Below, piece by piece: positions 43,873-55,220 of a stretch of DNA of 64,000 nt. A program made the translations under genes and the position numbers. Each line of letters begins with the position of its first letter. The first letter of the stretch is position 1. Origin of the DNA: Saxidomus purpurata (lineage: Eukaryota; Mollusca; Bivalvia; Venerida; Veneridae); NCBI GenBank assembly GCA_022818135.1, contig JAFMSR010000005.1, positions 35,349,557 through 35,413,556 of the forward strand, written 5' to 3'. The notes under the pieces were generated by a model that was not told the DNA's origin, did no database searches, and saw only the letters and a program-made list of their open reading frames with translations.

Positions 43873-45264
43873 TTTCAATTCCCAAGTAATATGCAGATTA
43901 ATTAGATAATACAGTCACTAAAGCAAATAAATGCATTATAAAGAGGATTAATGTAAGAATCGTATGTGTTCAAAACAAGACCATATAATAAATCATAACA
44001 TATGTACTTTTGATTAGATTGTTAGCCGTAAAACAGTATTTTTACACAACATTTCTATCACATGAGGATGTCTTTCGTTACCATGTATAGAGAGATACAT
44101 GTGAATGATTGGTCTTGTACATTTTGTATACAGAGCAATGTCATAATAAATGTATGATATTTATTCGTTTTAAACGGATATGGCATATATCTCACCGAGA
44201 AGTGATACAATTGTACTATTTTCACCACGAGTTAACATGTGAAAATTGTATCACTTTGAGTTGAGATATATTCCATACCCACCTAAAACAAACAAATTTT
44301 CTTTTTATCTTATGCTAAATATTAAAACAAAAGCAAAACCTGTATCACCATTCTATATTTCACTGATATAACACAGTATTTCATTAGTTAGCATAAAATA
44401 AATAATTTAACTTCATGCTACGCTAGTCCCGAGACCACATCAACATCAAGCAGCATAGTAAATATAAGGACAACTTTTCAAAAACAGTTTCAAAATCATG
44501 ATAATAAGTTTTATTTTCTAATCTTTAACTCTTTTCAACGTACTGAAATTGATTTAAATTGATATAACCGTTCAAAGTGACCATTAAAATTCAAATGCAT
44601 TTATACTGCTAGAATAATCAACATTGCCACAGTTATAACCCTAAAACAACGATCTGTATAACAGTTTCGCTTGCATTGAATGGTGACAGAGGAAATCTGT
44701 AAAAATCCTTTATTGACTAACAACTATCATAATCAAAATTTAAAAAATCCACCCTTTCTGTTAATATGTATATCTTAATTTGAATTTGTAACTTGGTAAA
44801 ACTTATTTCATGTGTATTTTTAAAGCATTCAAAGTTTTGAGCATCAATCTTGACGATGAACCAGTGTGACCATTTTGAAGGGTAATATTACATTAATCTA
44901 TATAGAATATTTCTTAAAATCCTTATTAGAAATAGTTTCTTTATGTACGAAACGAAACTTTTAATGCACCACCTGCCGTTTTCCTTCTTTATTTAATTAT
45001 CAACCCTTCCGATATCGACCAGTTTATTTTAGCTATCGATGTACGACAGATATCATGTCTTGCATTTATGAAGACACTAATGAAATATTTCTGTTACATT
45101 AATTTCAAAAAGATCGAGTGATTTCAAATTTCATACGGAAGATTTTAAGAATTGATTTCCTAAGCAAGTGCATCAAGGCAATTACGCAGGTTTGAACGTT
45201 AAATCAAAATTCTCTGACACATAAATTGTACCACTCGATCATTTTAAAATTCATATTGTACACA
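43873..45264. other. AT-rich, mostly unassigned
   Basis: Apart from the hairpin at 44175, no repeat, TIR or coding exon could be supported. Confidence 0.35.
44175..44275. repeat. Imperfect long hairpin
   Basis: 'atggcatatatctca...aagtgatacaatt...ttttcac' pairs with 'gtgaaaattgtatcactt...tgagatatattccat'. The arms are about 40 bp, the loop about 14 bp, and the left arm has an 8-bp bulge. May be a small foldback element. Confidence 0.65.
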
Positions 45265-45267
45265 TTT

Positions 45268-45418
45268 TTTTACGATAATGACTGGGAATGCATAGCTGAA
45301 ACTTTTAAGTTATAATACTTTCAAAGATTATATTATTATTGGTATAATACTTCCTAAGATTAAATGATTCTGTTTTGAATGTTATTTAGTTTGACTTCTG
45401 TTTTAGGGTATGTCCCTT
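45268..45418. mobile_element. TTAA-B MITE fragment
   Basis: 'tacgataatgactgggaatg' to 'agggtatgtccct', then TTAA (45419-45422). An internal piece ('ggtataatacttcc') is repeated. Confidence 0.7.
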
Positions 45419-45422
45419 TAAT

Positions 45423-45549
45423 GGGTGGTTGAGCTATATTGATTAATTGTTGTAAAATGAGGTTTTTTCGCAATAGATTCTTCTTTGAAATCGTATTTAT
45501 TCCTCATTTTACAGAATATAATTGGCTTCATGTAGGGAGTGTCCCTTTT
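45423..45549. mobile_element. TTAA-B MITE fragment, other half
   Basis: 'tgggtggttgagctatattg', 'tgttgtaaaatgagg' and the end 'catgtagggagtgtcccttt'. Together with the preceding piece it may be one rearranged copy. Confidence 0.65.
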
Positions 45550-46187
45550 AAGACTTATTATTAAAACTTGGTAGATCTACACTTTATGAGTTATTATGTC
45601 TACAAACACATACATAACTCATTAAGTATTTATCAGTAGGTCATGATACTTATAAGCTTTTCAATTTCCAGGGAATTAACACTACAAATATCAACTGCTT
45701 TGTTGTTTACTTCAATAATATATATCTATCACCTCTACACTTTGTTGCATGTTCAAAATGTTCGGAAAGGAGTCCCTTAGAAAGAAAGCTAAACAAATGT
45801 ACAATAAATCACATTAGACGTTGCTGTACTCAGAGAAAGATGTTTTCTTATAAAAAAAATAAATCTTAGATATGAGCCCTCTCTCTCATGACTTGTCGTA
45901 AACTTCACATTACAATTCTCATTCCCCTGTAGAAATTACATCGAATGAAAAATGTTCTCGCACTTGAATGATAAATAAGCATCAGAGCTGTCTTCATTAT
46001 GTCCAAGAAACTTGTCCGATATATGTAAAACTTAGGCTCCAAATGAATAACATGATTTGAATAACTGATCATTATTTAGCCCGACAATGGCAGAATATAC
46101 TTGAATGTTGTGTCGTACTATATAGATCGATAAAGCAACTCTAATAATACATAAATTTTCAAAATGAAGACTTATATTAAATTAAAG

Positions 46188-46262
46188 AGGCACTCCCTAT
46201 ATCATGCAGATTATAATTATTTTCGAAACATAGATAATGTGTTAAATGAACGTAAAATGATA
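46188..46262. mobile_element. TTAA-B MITE tip
   Basis: AGAGGCACTCCCTATATCAT follows TTAA (46183-46187 region), then 'cgaaacatagataatgtgtt' and 'gaacgtaaaatgata'. 75 bp only. Confidence 0.7.
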
Positions 46263-46616
46263 ATTCTAAAATGCCAATTGTATATTTCTATAGTCAATTC
46301 GAGTCCATTAATATGATTAAAGCAATCGGAAAAGAAGGCGGAGTGTCGGACATGGAAGTAGCTCCTTCCCACTTTTCTAATTTACTCCCGCGCAGAAAGT
46401 AAAATATAGAAATAGAAACAATATCTGTATAAATACATCAGTCGCATGAAATAGTTGTGTTTAAGACCCTAAATTTTATTTTTGATTGAGTCAAGTAAGC
46501 CTTAGAATATCTGCACCTTGTTTTCCTTTAAAAAGGCTAAGAAAATTCAGGATTAACGACATACAATGTCTTGATTCCGGGAGACAAAACAATGAATGAA
46601 AACGTTGTACAGTTCA

Positions 46617-47320
46617 GGGGCCGTATTCATAAAGAATCTTAGAATTTTCCTTAAGATTTTTTTTATCTTAATATTTTTATCTTAGCTAAGAAATAATCTT
46701 GAGTATGAAAAAACATCTTAGAAAATAAATGATCTTAGTTTAATCTAAGAAAAAATTCACTTCCGTTTCTTAGGGTTTTTCCAGGATTTCCTTGTGTAAA
46801 TTTAGTAACGATGACGTAATCTTCAGCGCTCGCGTTTACTCACGCGTGGCAACATGGCGTCTCCGAAAAGCATAACCATATACCACTCAATGAAATTGAA
46901 ATATTTCACATTTTATCGTTGATTCAAGTGCGCGTATTGATGATATTCTTATGGAAGAAGCTGTTTTATTGAGTATGAAGAAAGAAAGGGTTGCGTTCAA
47001 AACATGGATTGAAACGATGTGAATTTACACCGTCGTTTCATTCTCATGTTATGCATGTCAATCCGTGTTCGTCATCCAGGATTTCCCATGATGTAAATAT
47101 AGATTCTGAAACCGGAAACTGTAAGCAGACGAATGTCAAATCCGATACGCTATCATGGTTTTCAAGGCAGGATTGCCTCCTTTTGACAGATATTATGGCA
47201 CAGCCATATAAAAAAGTTGAGCTAGATCTAACTAACCACCAGTTAGCTAAACATCGGTTCACCAATGGTAGATTCTATTTAATTGTAGTCTATATAGATG
47301 AATTAGAACGTTAGGTATAC
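46617..47320 (+). mobile_element. Possible PIF/Harbinger-type relic
   Basis: Starts with GGGGCCGTATTCATAAAG, similar to TIRs common in Harbinger-type elements of invertebrates, followed by short inverted 'cttagaa/ttctaag'-like words. A frame at about 46925-47010 reads RIDDILMEEAVLLSMKK. No DDE domain and no opposite TIR found, so this is tentative. Confidence 0.35.
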
Positions 47321-48021
47321 ATTTGATGATTTGTGTATCTTGGTAATCTTCCAGATAAATTTACACAAGACCACAAAGCCTTAGAATGGATGAAAGACCC
47401 ACTGTCACCCAGTGCTGAAATCCGTGGAAGTCGGCTGTGTTCAGACCATGAATTTTAACTTTGCCAGTGCAGGCTACTTTATTTCATGTCTGATTTTTGG
47501 GCACTGGTGGGAATAAAACTCGTGACCCTGATACTGCACCTCCACACTAGGTTCATAATTTTGATGGTCAAAAAAATGTGTGTGTGTGGCTAGGAAACTT
47601 TTTGGTAGCATGCTGATCCTGTGAGATGAAGGCCATAATAGACTTTCTTAGTCACAGCTAGCAAGCATTTTTCACAACCTGTAATTACAGACGCAAAACA
47701 TTGATAACAAATTACTGTAGTGCGAGAGACTGCAGTGGTACCTTGAGAAATGGTTTGATGAATGCAAACACGTGATAGTGCATTTAAAAGTAGCCTGCTC
47801 AGTGCCTATATAAATCAATTGCCTTTCCGTAGCTCATTTTGTATCGTTAAAGTCCCTGGGTTCCACTCCCATTATATTATTTCATCATTTGTTAATACAA
47901 TGTATTTGTCATAGGGCACCTCATATGGTAATATAAGATGGAAACAGTGTCATAGCTTGTGACATGGCAATGAGCATGGTTCCCAAGTTTTTCAAAATTG
48001 AGGAATATAAACTTTAAGTAT
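47321..48021. other. No recognised feature
   Basis: A short open stretch near 47343-47458 (DHKALEWMKDPLSPSAEIR) has no matching domain that I can defend. Nothing else. Confidence 0.3.
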
Positions 48022-48091
48022 CACAGAGCTAAGTTCCGCCCTAAATCTCTATATGTTCGTTTATTCCTGTAATATGGACCTAGAACCGGCG

Positions 48092-48652
48092 TTGCTTCCC
48101 TCTTTGATTGTGTCTGACGGAAGAGGGGGAGGACTCTGTGATGGGCAGTTTTTAAATCCCACTGGGACGAAACTGTTTTGATTTCTGTCCTCTGGCCTGT
48201 TTCGTCGGGCCCTTAAGGGTGTTTCTCTTGGTGCTCTGCCTTCTGCAAAGGCATTGAGTACATACGTTTTTTGGTTCTCAAGGTTTGCTTTTTATATATT
48301 TATACACGAGCATTTTTGTGTTTTGGGGAGGCTGCGTTTTTGGTACGTGGCATTCCCTGTTTGATATTATTTTTTTTTTTACATACCATGCCTTTTGTTT
48401 CCATTGCGTGTGTTAGAGATTCACCTAGCAGGGATTACTTTTATTTACACTGTCCTGTGACTTTGGAACATGGTGGGGGTAAGAGTGAGGTTGGGTGCGC
48501 ACCATAAACCGGTTTAAGCTCCCCAGTGGTGTTTTTGCCACTGACCGTTCCAAGGCGGTGCCCCACTGTGTTCCTTTAATTGTTCGTTTTGTCCTCGTGT
48601 GTTTGCTTTGTATGCTAGTGTGTGTTGGTAGTGTATATGTGTGTGTGTACAT

Positions 48653-48711
<59 letters not shown>

Positions 48712-48806
48712 GGTGGTGTGCACTTCTGGGTGCTGTGGGGCTCGTTTTGGGGAGGCTGCGTTTTTGGTACGTGGCATTCCCTGTTTGATATTATTTTTGT
48801 TTTTAC
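48092..48806 (+). mobile_element. PLE-W 3' copy with an internal PLE-W tip
   Basis: Truncated 10 codons before the reverse-transcriptase stop ('gcttccctctttgattgtg'), then UTR, a long pure (GT) tract (about 48656-48710) and the family 3' end at 48806. A 56-bp copy of the 3' terminus is inserted at 48325-48380. Confidence 0.85.
48325..48380 (+). mobile_element. Self-inserted PLE-W 3' tip
   Basis: 'ggggaggctgcgtttttggt' to 'gatattatttttttttttt' interrupts 'ttgtgtttt/acatacc' of the surrounding copy, in the same orientation. Confidence 0.85.
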
Positions 48807-49082
48807 AGTTTTCCAATCTACAGACAATATTTGTATTGAAATATATTGAGATTAAGGGCGGAGGTTAGCTCTGTGATGTCAGTCTCACTTATTGGAAAAA
48901 TAAGTGAAATAATTATTTTCATATTGGAGATATTGAGTCAATATGGAGAATACAATTAGCTTTTTTGAATGAAATATGGGCATTTGATTGGATTGGAAAG
49001 TAGGGCAAACTGTAAATTTCAATACAAATATTGTCTGTATATGGGAAAACTGTAAGCCGGTTAGAGGTCCATATTACAGAAA

Positions 49083-49705
49083 TAACTAGAACTGTCACAA
49101 GAGTGACGATTTATACCCCCACAATACAGCTTTGTCACAGAAGTATGGCAACCATAAGAAAGGAATGGCCACAAGGACATACATTTCAGTTATTATACAA
49201 TAAGTTGTGTAAATGTATTGTTTTAATAGCACACAAAATATGTAAGGTTGGAAAGTATGGATTATTATTAAATTTAAAAGGTTTATTTCAAACATGTTAA
49301 TATCACTAACCTCCCTATCAAATTTCATGATCCTAGCCCCAAGCGTTCTTAAGTTATCATCCGGAAACCGTTGAACTGTTCCCAGTCATGTGACCTTGAC
49401 CTACAGACCTCAAAGTCAAACCTGACCTGTATTTCATGATGTTACACCTGTGTACCAAACATTATTTAAATAGCTCAAGCCTTTCATGAGTTATCATCCG
49501 GAAACAGTTTTACTGTTCAGGGTCACTGTGACCTTGACCTTTGGCCTACTGACCTCAAAGTCGAACTTGACCTGTATTTCATGATGTTACAGCTGTGTAC
49601 CAAAAATAATATAAATCAGTCAAGTCGTTCACGAGTTATCATATGAAACCGTTTTACTGTTCCGAGTCACTGTGACCTTGACCTACAGACCTCAAAGTCA
49701 AACTT
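49083..49705 (-). mobile_element. TRE-A-type Helitron-like element with a different monomer
   Basis: The minus-strand 3' end is a perfect hairpin, GTCAC-TCTT-GTGAC, then AGTT and CTAG (49083-49088 region), followed by T. It also has the TRE-A-type 'tataccccc'. The core has three units of 137-144 bp from 49361 ('catccggaaacc', 'gtgaccttgacct', 'tcatgatgttac'), unlike the 146-bp monomer of the other TRE-A copies. The 5' part is cut off by the PLE-W copy at about 49706. Confidence 0.7.
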
Positions 49706-50511
49706 GGTCAATTGGTGGACACTATTTATCCCCGGGAACTCCAGTTAATTAAAACTAACAATTTGGATACTGGTGCTTCATTTTTAGATTTACATCTCTC
49801 TATTTATAACAATATTATACATACCAAAATTTATGACAAGAGGGATGATTTTAATTTTAGTATTGTAAATTTCCCCCATTTGGATGGGGATGTACCTCAT
49901 GCTACATCTTATGGGGTATACATTTCTCAGTTAATTCGGTTTGCCAGAGCGTGTAGTTATGTTGAGGATTTCAATGAACGTAATCAATATATTACAAATA
50001 AACTTCTTCAACAGGGCTACCGTTATTACAAATTGCGTAAATATTTTGCTAAATTTTACTATCGTAATTCTGATTTGGTTTTGAAATTCAATAGTAATCT
50101 AAAGACTCTTCTGCGAGAAGGTATTTCAAAACCCGATTTTTATGGGGATGTGGTTTACAAACTTCGTAAGATTTTGGGTCATGGCAATTTTCCAACTGTA
50201 TTTGCTAAAATTATAAAACGTTTTGTTAAAAGAGGTTACGACCCAACTGTTTTGAGACACACCGCATGTTTGGTGTTCAACCCGTTTACAGTTGGACGCT
50301 ATGCTTCCCTCTTTGATTGTGTCTGACGGAAGAGGGGGAGGACTCTGTGATGGGCAGTTTTTAAATCCCACTGGGACGAAACTGTTTTGATTTCTGTCCT
50401 CTGGCCTGTTTCGTCGGGCCCTTAAGGGTGTTTCTCTTGGTGCTCTGCCTTCTGCAAAGGCATTGAGTACATACGTTTTTTGGTTCTCAAGGTTTGCTTT
50501 TTATATATTTA
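49706..50511 (+). mobile_element. PLE-W copy, part 1
   Basis: Contains the last 204 codons of the reverse transcriptase intact to the stop at 50324-50326, then the start of the UTR. It is truncated upstream at 'ttggtcaattggtggacac' with a 3-bp microhomology to the TRE-A sequence. Broken at 50511/50512 by a TA-flanked transposon; resumes at 53165. Confidence 0.85.
49712..50326 (+). pseudogene. C-terminal part of Penelope-like reverse transcriptase
   Basis: An uninterrupted 204-codon frame from VDTIYPRELQLIK through FLDLHLSIYN, KIYDKRDDFNF, YGVYISQLIRFAR and YGDVVYKLRKI to ASLFDCV and a TGA stop. It lacks the catalytic motifs A and C, which lie in the truncated part, so it cannot be active. 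Over the shared part it is almost identical to the frameshifted copy at 33050-35430, so both inserted recently. Confidence 0.8.
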
Positions 50512-53164
50512 CAACGCGTTGCAGTTGGGTTTGCCCTTACGCTGTTTTAGCAATCAATAGAGTTACAATCTTACGTCACACAAAGGCGAATCTGAAACTA
50601 TTAATAGAGCATGTATATATCGGTTAACTCCTCCCCTCCTTACTTTCAGTGACAAGGCCAAATAGGGGCGCATGCGATCAGTCTTTATTTGATTCTGACG
50701 TCACGTTCTGCCTAAACCGCATTCATGCACTCATTTGATCCGAAAAACGTGGAAAGAAAAAATTAAAGTCATGACAGAATCAATATCGGATATTGTAGAT
50801 ATTAATGTGCACTTTAATTACAATGGAGTAGCTAGATGGAACTTTCTCCAAACATACGAAATGGACTATGAAAGTTTTATTGCGTACCTCCACGAGTAGC
50901 CCAACTAATTGTGCGCAAGAGCTTTTTGCTATATACGATGGCCGCCCTTAGCAAAGACAGACTAGATGTAACGTCAGTTGTAAAATGGGTCTGTCTTGCA
51001 GTCGAAATATTGAGGCTAATCCACGAGGGAATACATGTACATACAAAAAAACAGAAAAACACAACCAGCGCGCTCTCAAAATTAAAAGGTTTTCCCAATA
51101 GAATCTAGTGCAAATATATCTAGAGGGTCTCGGCGTAAACATGACTTTCGTACATTATTTATTCGTTTCTCATTTTCCACCGGGACAGAAAAATCCGCCT
51201 GTCCGACGGCAGAAAATCCCGTGTCACACAAGTCGGACATAGGAATTCCACACCCCTGCTGTACTATCGGTTGGACATATACAGCAGCACTCCACCAACA
51301 TAATCGTCACATATAACTTGTTTTTGTTTATTTTAAGTATAAGTAATATGCACAAGTTCTCGTATACGTACAATTTACTATATACATTACTATGCATTGC
51401 TACATGTGTACATTAAATGTCTTTCCGAAAACTTCTTGTGAGTTCACCGTCTCGCGTGCATGCGTGAGTTAATCATATGTCCTAGAACTTTACTAATGAT
51501 TATCATAATTATGGATATGTGGATAGCCATTGACACTGGAAATAAATTAGTGTGCATAAGTATATCAAGGATTTATTAGTCTAAGATTAGTGTGTACATT
51601 TTACTTCAGTGACACTGACGACACAGCGGTCAGTGCAAAACAAAATGTTCGACTCCCGCAGATTCTTTAAATGTTTTCTTTATCATTGGTCGAATGTTTC
51701 TGCACCAAAAAGTGAACAATAGCCGAAAAAAATTGTAGTTAGTCAAAGAGTTAAACAATGTTTTGAGTAATCGTGTATCTCTGAAGTCATGTGTCCAACA
51801 TTTCGCTCATACGTGACACCTGGTTGTAAATTGCATTGGTCAGAGTGCAGTATCCTACACTCATCTTGCGAACTGTAACAGTTTACTGTTAGACATCCAA
51901 CATACACTTTATGGGTTGGCATATAAAAGAATGGAAATACATGTAAATATATGAGATAAAGAACAATCAATTAGATAATCGTCAATAAACTACCGGTCCG
52001 ACTGCCATGCCTGCCATTTCATTTTTATGTCCGAAGTAACTACGTCTCTGTTCATTGGTTTTGAATTTTTTCTTAGACTCAACAACCCGACCCCACTCCG
52101 AAGATTGAAGGAAGGGAGAAACCATTGACTTTGAAAGTAAAAACACAGTTCATAAGCGAAAATATCTGTGTTCACTGTCTGCAGTATAGAAAGGAAACTT
52201 GGTTGTGATAACACAACAGAAAATGACCGTAAATTCACTTGTATACAAGTTAAGATTTTGGCAGGCAAGCATTTTCAGATGCACGTGATATGTCAGTAGA
52301 ATACGACACTAGATACTAGTACGTTGGTAGAATACGGCACTAGATACAAGTATGTCAGTAGAATACGACACTTCTACTCTTGTCCATGACCTTGCTTTTG
52401 TGGTGACGCTTTGCGAAATAAAGGTTCAGAGTTCCAGTACTGCCGGAGACAAACCTATTTTTCACGCTTACAGATAGGTGCTGCTATATCAATTATCGAT
52501 GTACTCAAATATTGATAATTTCGTAAATTTAGTTGGTTTCGTTGACATTTTGTATGAGAAACAGACTGAAAACGCATTTTATGAAAAAAAGCATTACAAT
52601 ATATTTTTGTTCACCAGACGTCATTATGAATTATGTAAAGTTCCGCAAACATAATTTACCAGTATTATAATTCATAAACTTACGACGGGCCTGTACTAAC
52701 GACGGGTACACCCCTATTTCGGTGGTTTTAAATGGGACTCTTCCTTTGTAGTACACTTAAATTAAATGCAATGAATGATACCGTAGCTCAATCGCTGTGA
52801 TTAAAAGAGATCTCGTTTAAAGGAGTATTAATCAACATTTTAAATAAAATAGTCTAGATCTATATAATTTCTCTCAAAGTCACTCCAAAATACGCGAAGA
52901 ACCCTATATTCAACCTTACTAAATACTGATTGCCACTTGCATTAAAATACTTAAGTGAAGATCGTTCAGTAGCTTACCGTGCAAGTTTTTGGGCGGAGCA
53001 AATTGACGACGTGAACGCTCGTACCTAAATGTCCTTGAATGGGGAGGAGTTAACCTATAAACTAGCTCTAATAATAGTTTCAAATTCGCGCTATGAGTGA
53101 CGTAAGATTATAACTGTAATGATTGCCAAGATAGCGTGCGGGCAAACCCAACTGCAACGCGTTG
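50512..53164. mobile_element. 2.65-kb TIR transposon with TA target and palindromic tips
   Basis: Both ends begin CAACGCGTTGCAGTTGGGTT, 25 bp identical, with about 80% similarity continuing for about 125 bp ('aatcttacgtcac', 'gaaactatta', 'ggttaactcctcccc'). The flanking PLE-W reads '...tatattta' and 'tatacacg...'; removing the insert and one TA restores the uninterrupted UTR found in other copies. TA targets are used by Tc1/mariner-type transposases, but no transposase frame is visible in the 2.4-kb interior, so it is non-autonomous or of another class. Interior open frames (e.g. 50941-51108) are unassigned. Confidence 0.85.
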
Positions 53165-53550
53165 TATACACGAGCATTTTTGTGTTTTACATACCATGCC
53201 TTTTGTTTCCATTGCGTGTGTTAGAGATTCACCTAGCAGGGATTACTTTTATTTACACTGTCCTGTGACTTTGGAACATGGTGGGGGTAAGAGTGAGGTT
53301 GGGTGCGCACCATAAACCGGTTTAAGCTCCCCAGTGGTGTTTTTGCCACTGACCGTTCCAAGGCGGTGCCCCACTGTGTTCCTTTAATTGTTCGTTTTGT
53401 CGTTTTGTCGGAGGCTGCGTTTTTGGTACGTGGCATTCCCTGTTTGATATTATTTTTGTTCTCGTGTGTTTGCTTTGTATGCTAGTGTGTGTTGGTAGTG
53501 TATATGTGTGTGTGTACATGATTGTGTGTGTGTGTCGTGTGTGTGTGCGC

Positions 53551-53597
<47 letters not shown>

Positions 53598-53698
53598 GGT
53601 GGTGTGCACTTCTGGGTGCTGTGGGGTTCGTTTTGGGGAGGCTGCGTTTTTGGTACGTGGCATTCCCTGTTTGATATTATTTTTGTTTTTTTGTTCTG
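53165..53698 (+). mobile_element. PLE-W copy, part 2
   Basis: Continues the UTR from 'tatacacgagcatttttgtg' to the 3' end, including a long (GT) tract (about 53525-53595) with CGTG interruptions. It carries a second internal PLE-W tip at 53401-53460. Confidence 0.85.
53401..53460 (+). mobile_element. Self-inserted PLE-W 3' tip
   Basis: 'ggaggctgcgtttttggtac' to 'ttgatattatttttgtt' interrupts 'ttcgttttgt/cctcgtg'. An 8-bp piece, GTTTTGTC, is duplicated on its left side, as a partial target duplication. Confidence 0.85.
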
Positions 53699-53789
53699 AG
53701 GTAATTACATAAAATAAAGTCTCATTTAAAAATATTCATTCTTTCTGAAAATAATCCATTTTAAGAGCGAGCTTTTTGGATCACTCACC

Positions 53790-54743
53790 GTCAGGGGTCC
53801 GTCATACGCCGTCCGTTCGTCCGTCCATTTCCTTCAAACGACATCTCTGAAAGCACTGGGCCAATATTGATGAAACTTTGCAGGGAAGTTCCTTGCATTA
53901 ACCTCTATCAAAGTTGTTCAAAGAATTCCATTGCATGCAGAACTCGGTTGCTATGGCAACAAATAGGAAAAACTTTAAAAATCTTCTCTGAAACCACAAG
54001 GCATAAAGCTTAGATACTTGGCATGTAGAATTGTCTAGTGGACCTCTACCAAGATAGTTCAAATTATGACCCCCGGGTCAAAATTGACCCCGCGCGGGTG
54101 GTCACTTAGTTTTGCATAGGCTTATATAGGAAAAACTTAAAAAATCTTCTCTGAAACCACAAAGCTTAGAGATTAGATACTTGGCGGTGGACCTCTACCA
54201 AGATTGTTCAAATTATGACCCCCGGATCAAAATTGACCCCGCACGGGGGTCACTTAGTTTTACATAGGCTGATATAGTAAAAACTTTAAAAATCTGCTTC
54301 TCTAAAACCGCAAGGCCAAGAGCTTAGATATTTAGCATTTGGCATTGTCTAGTGGACTTCTACCAAGATTGTTTAAATTATTACCCCCGAGTCAAAATTG
54401 ACCCCGTCCGGGGGTCACTTAGTTTTACATAGGCGTATTTAGGAAAAACTTTAAAACTCTTCTTCTCTGAAACCACAAGACCTAGAGATTAGATATTTGG
54501 GATGTAGAAATGCCTAGTAGACTTCTACTAAGATTCTTCAAATTATGACCCCCAGGTCAGAACTGACCCCTCCAAGGGGCCATTTGATTTTACATAAGTT
54601 TATACAAGAAAAACTTTAAAAATATTCTTTTCTGAAACCACGGGGCCTAGAGCTTAGATATTTAGCATGTAGCATTGCCTAGTAGATGTCTTTAAAGTTT
54701 GTTCAAATCATGACCCCTTGGGTCAATATTTGCCCTGCATGAT
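53790..54743 (+). mobile_element. TRE-B, 3' end lost
   Basis: 'ccgtccgttcgtccgtcc', 'ttccttcaaacgacatctct', 'ggttgctatggcaacaaata', then about five worn 166-bp monomers ('ttcaaattatgacccccgg'). Cut at about 54743 by a TTAA-B piece. Confidence 0.75.
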
Positions 54744-54867
54744 TGAATGGTTTTCGGTACTGCAGTTTTTAAACTGCTGATTTTACCGATGACTGGGAAT
54801 GCATAGCTGAAATTTTTAGGTTGAGTTATGATACTTCCACAGATTCTATTACTCATAGTATGTCCCT
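54744..54867. mobile_element. TTAA-B MITE arm
   Basis: 'gattgaatggttttcggtac' through 'gatgactgggaatgcatagc' to 'catagtatgtccct'. It abuts a TTAA-A copy across ATAA, a mutated TTAA. Confidence 0.7.
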
Positions 54868-54871
54868 ATAA

Positions 54872-55216
54872 AGCTGCTCGCTCTCAGTTACCGTGAAAAA
54901 AAGATGTATTTTTTAAAACATTGACATACTTATACCTAAATATAAAATTAAACGGTATGATCAAAATAAAAGATCTAGGTAGGAATTTGCAGAAGTCGAT
55001 TGAAAATGTCGGTTACACGGCACCGCTTACACTAAATGTTTATATTGGAATTTCAAAGCTTTTGAATTTGGTCGCGTATTATTTTAGAGATATGCTTAAC
55101 AGGAATTTATATTGGAGCCTTTTTATTTAACTACATGTGTATATGTTCTTAAATACGTTATTTGCTTACAGTTGGAATAACTTTATTTTTTTACTAAACT
55201 CTGAAAGCGAGCAGCT
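54872..55216. mobile_element. TTAA-A MITE, complete
   Basis: AGCTGCTCGCTCTCAG on the left and CTGAAAGCGAGCAGCT on the right, then TTAA (55217-55220). 345 bp. Confidence 0.85.
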
Positions 55217-55220
55217 TTAA

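Larger units (their letters stand above)
48061..49084. mobile_element. TIR/foldback element interrupted by PLE-W
   Basis: The left arm 48061-48091 plus 48807-48842 is the reverse complement of the right arm about 49011-49084 ('ctgtaatatggacct', 'aaccggc', 'ttacagtttcc', 'acagacaatatttgtattga'). The PLE-W copy sits exactly between 'accggc' and 'ttacag' of the left arm. TSD not resolved. Non-autonomous; no transposase visible. Confidence 0.65.

Noticed and set aside
47343..47458. Open stretch reading DHKALEWMKDPLSP
   Set aside because: Looks a little like a retroelement RNase H word, but no neighbouring motifs support it.
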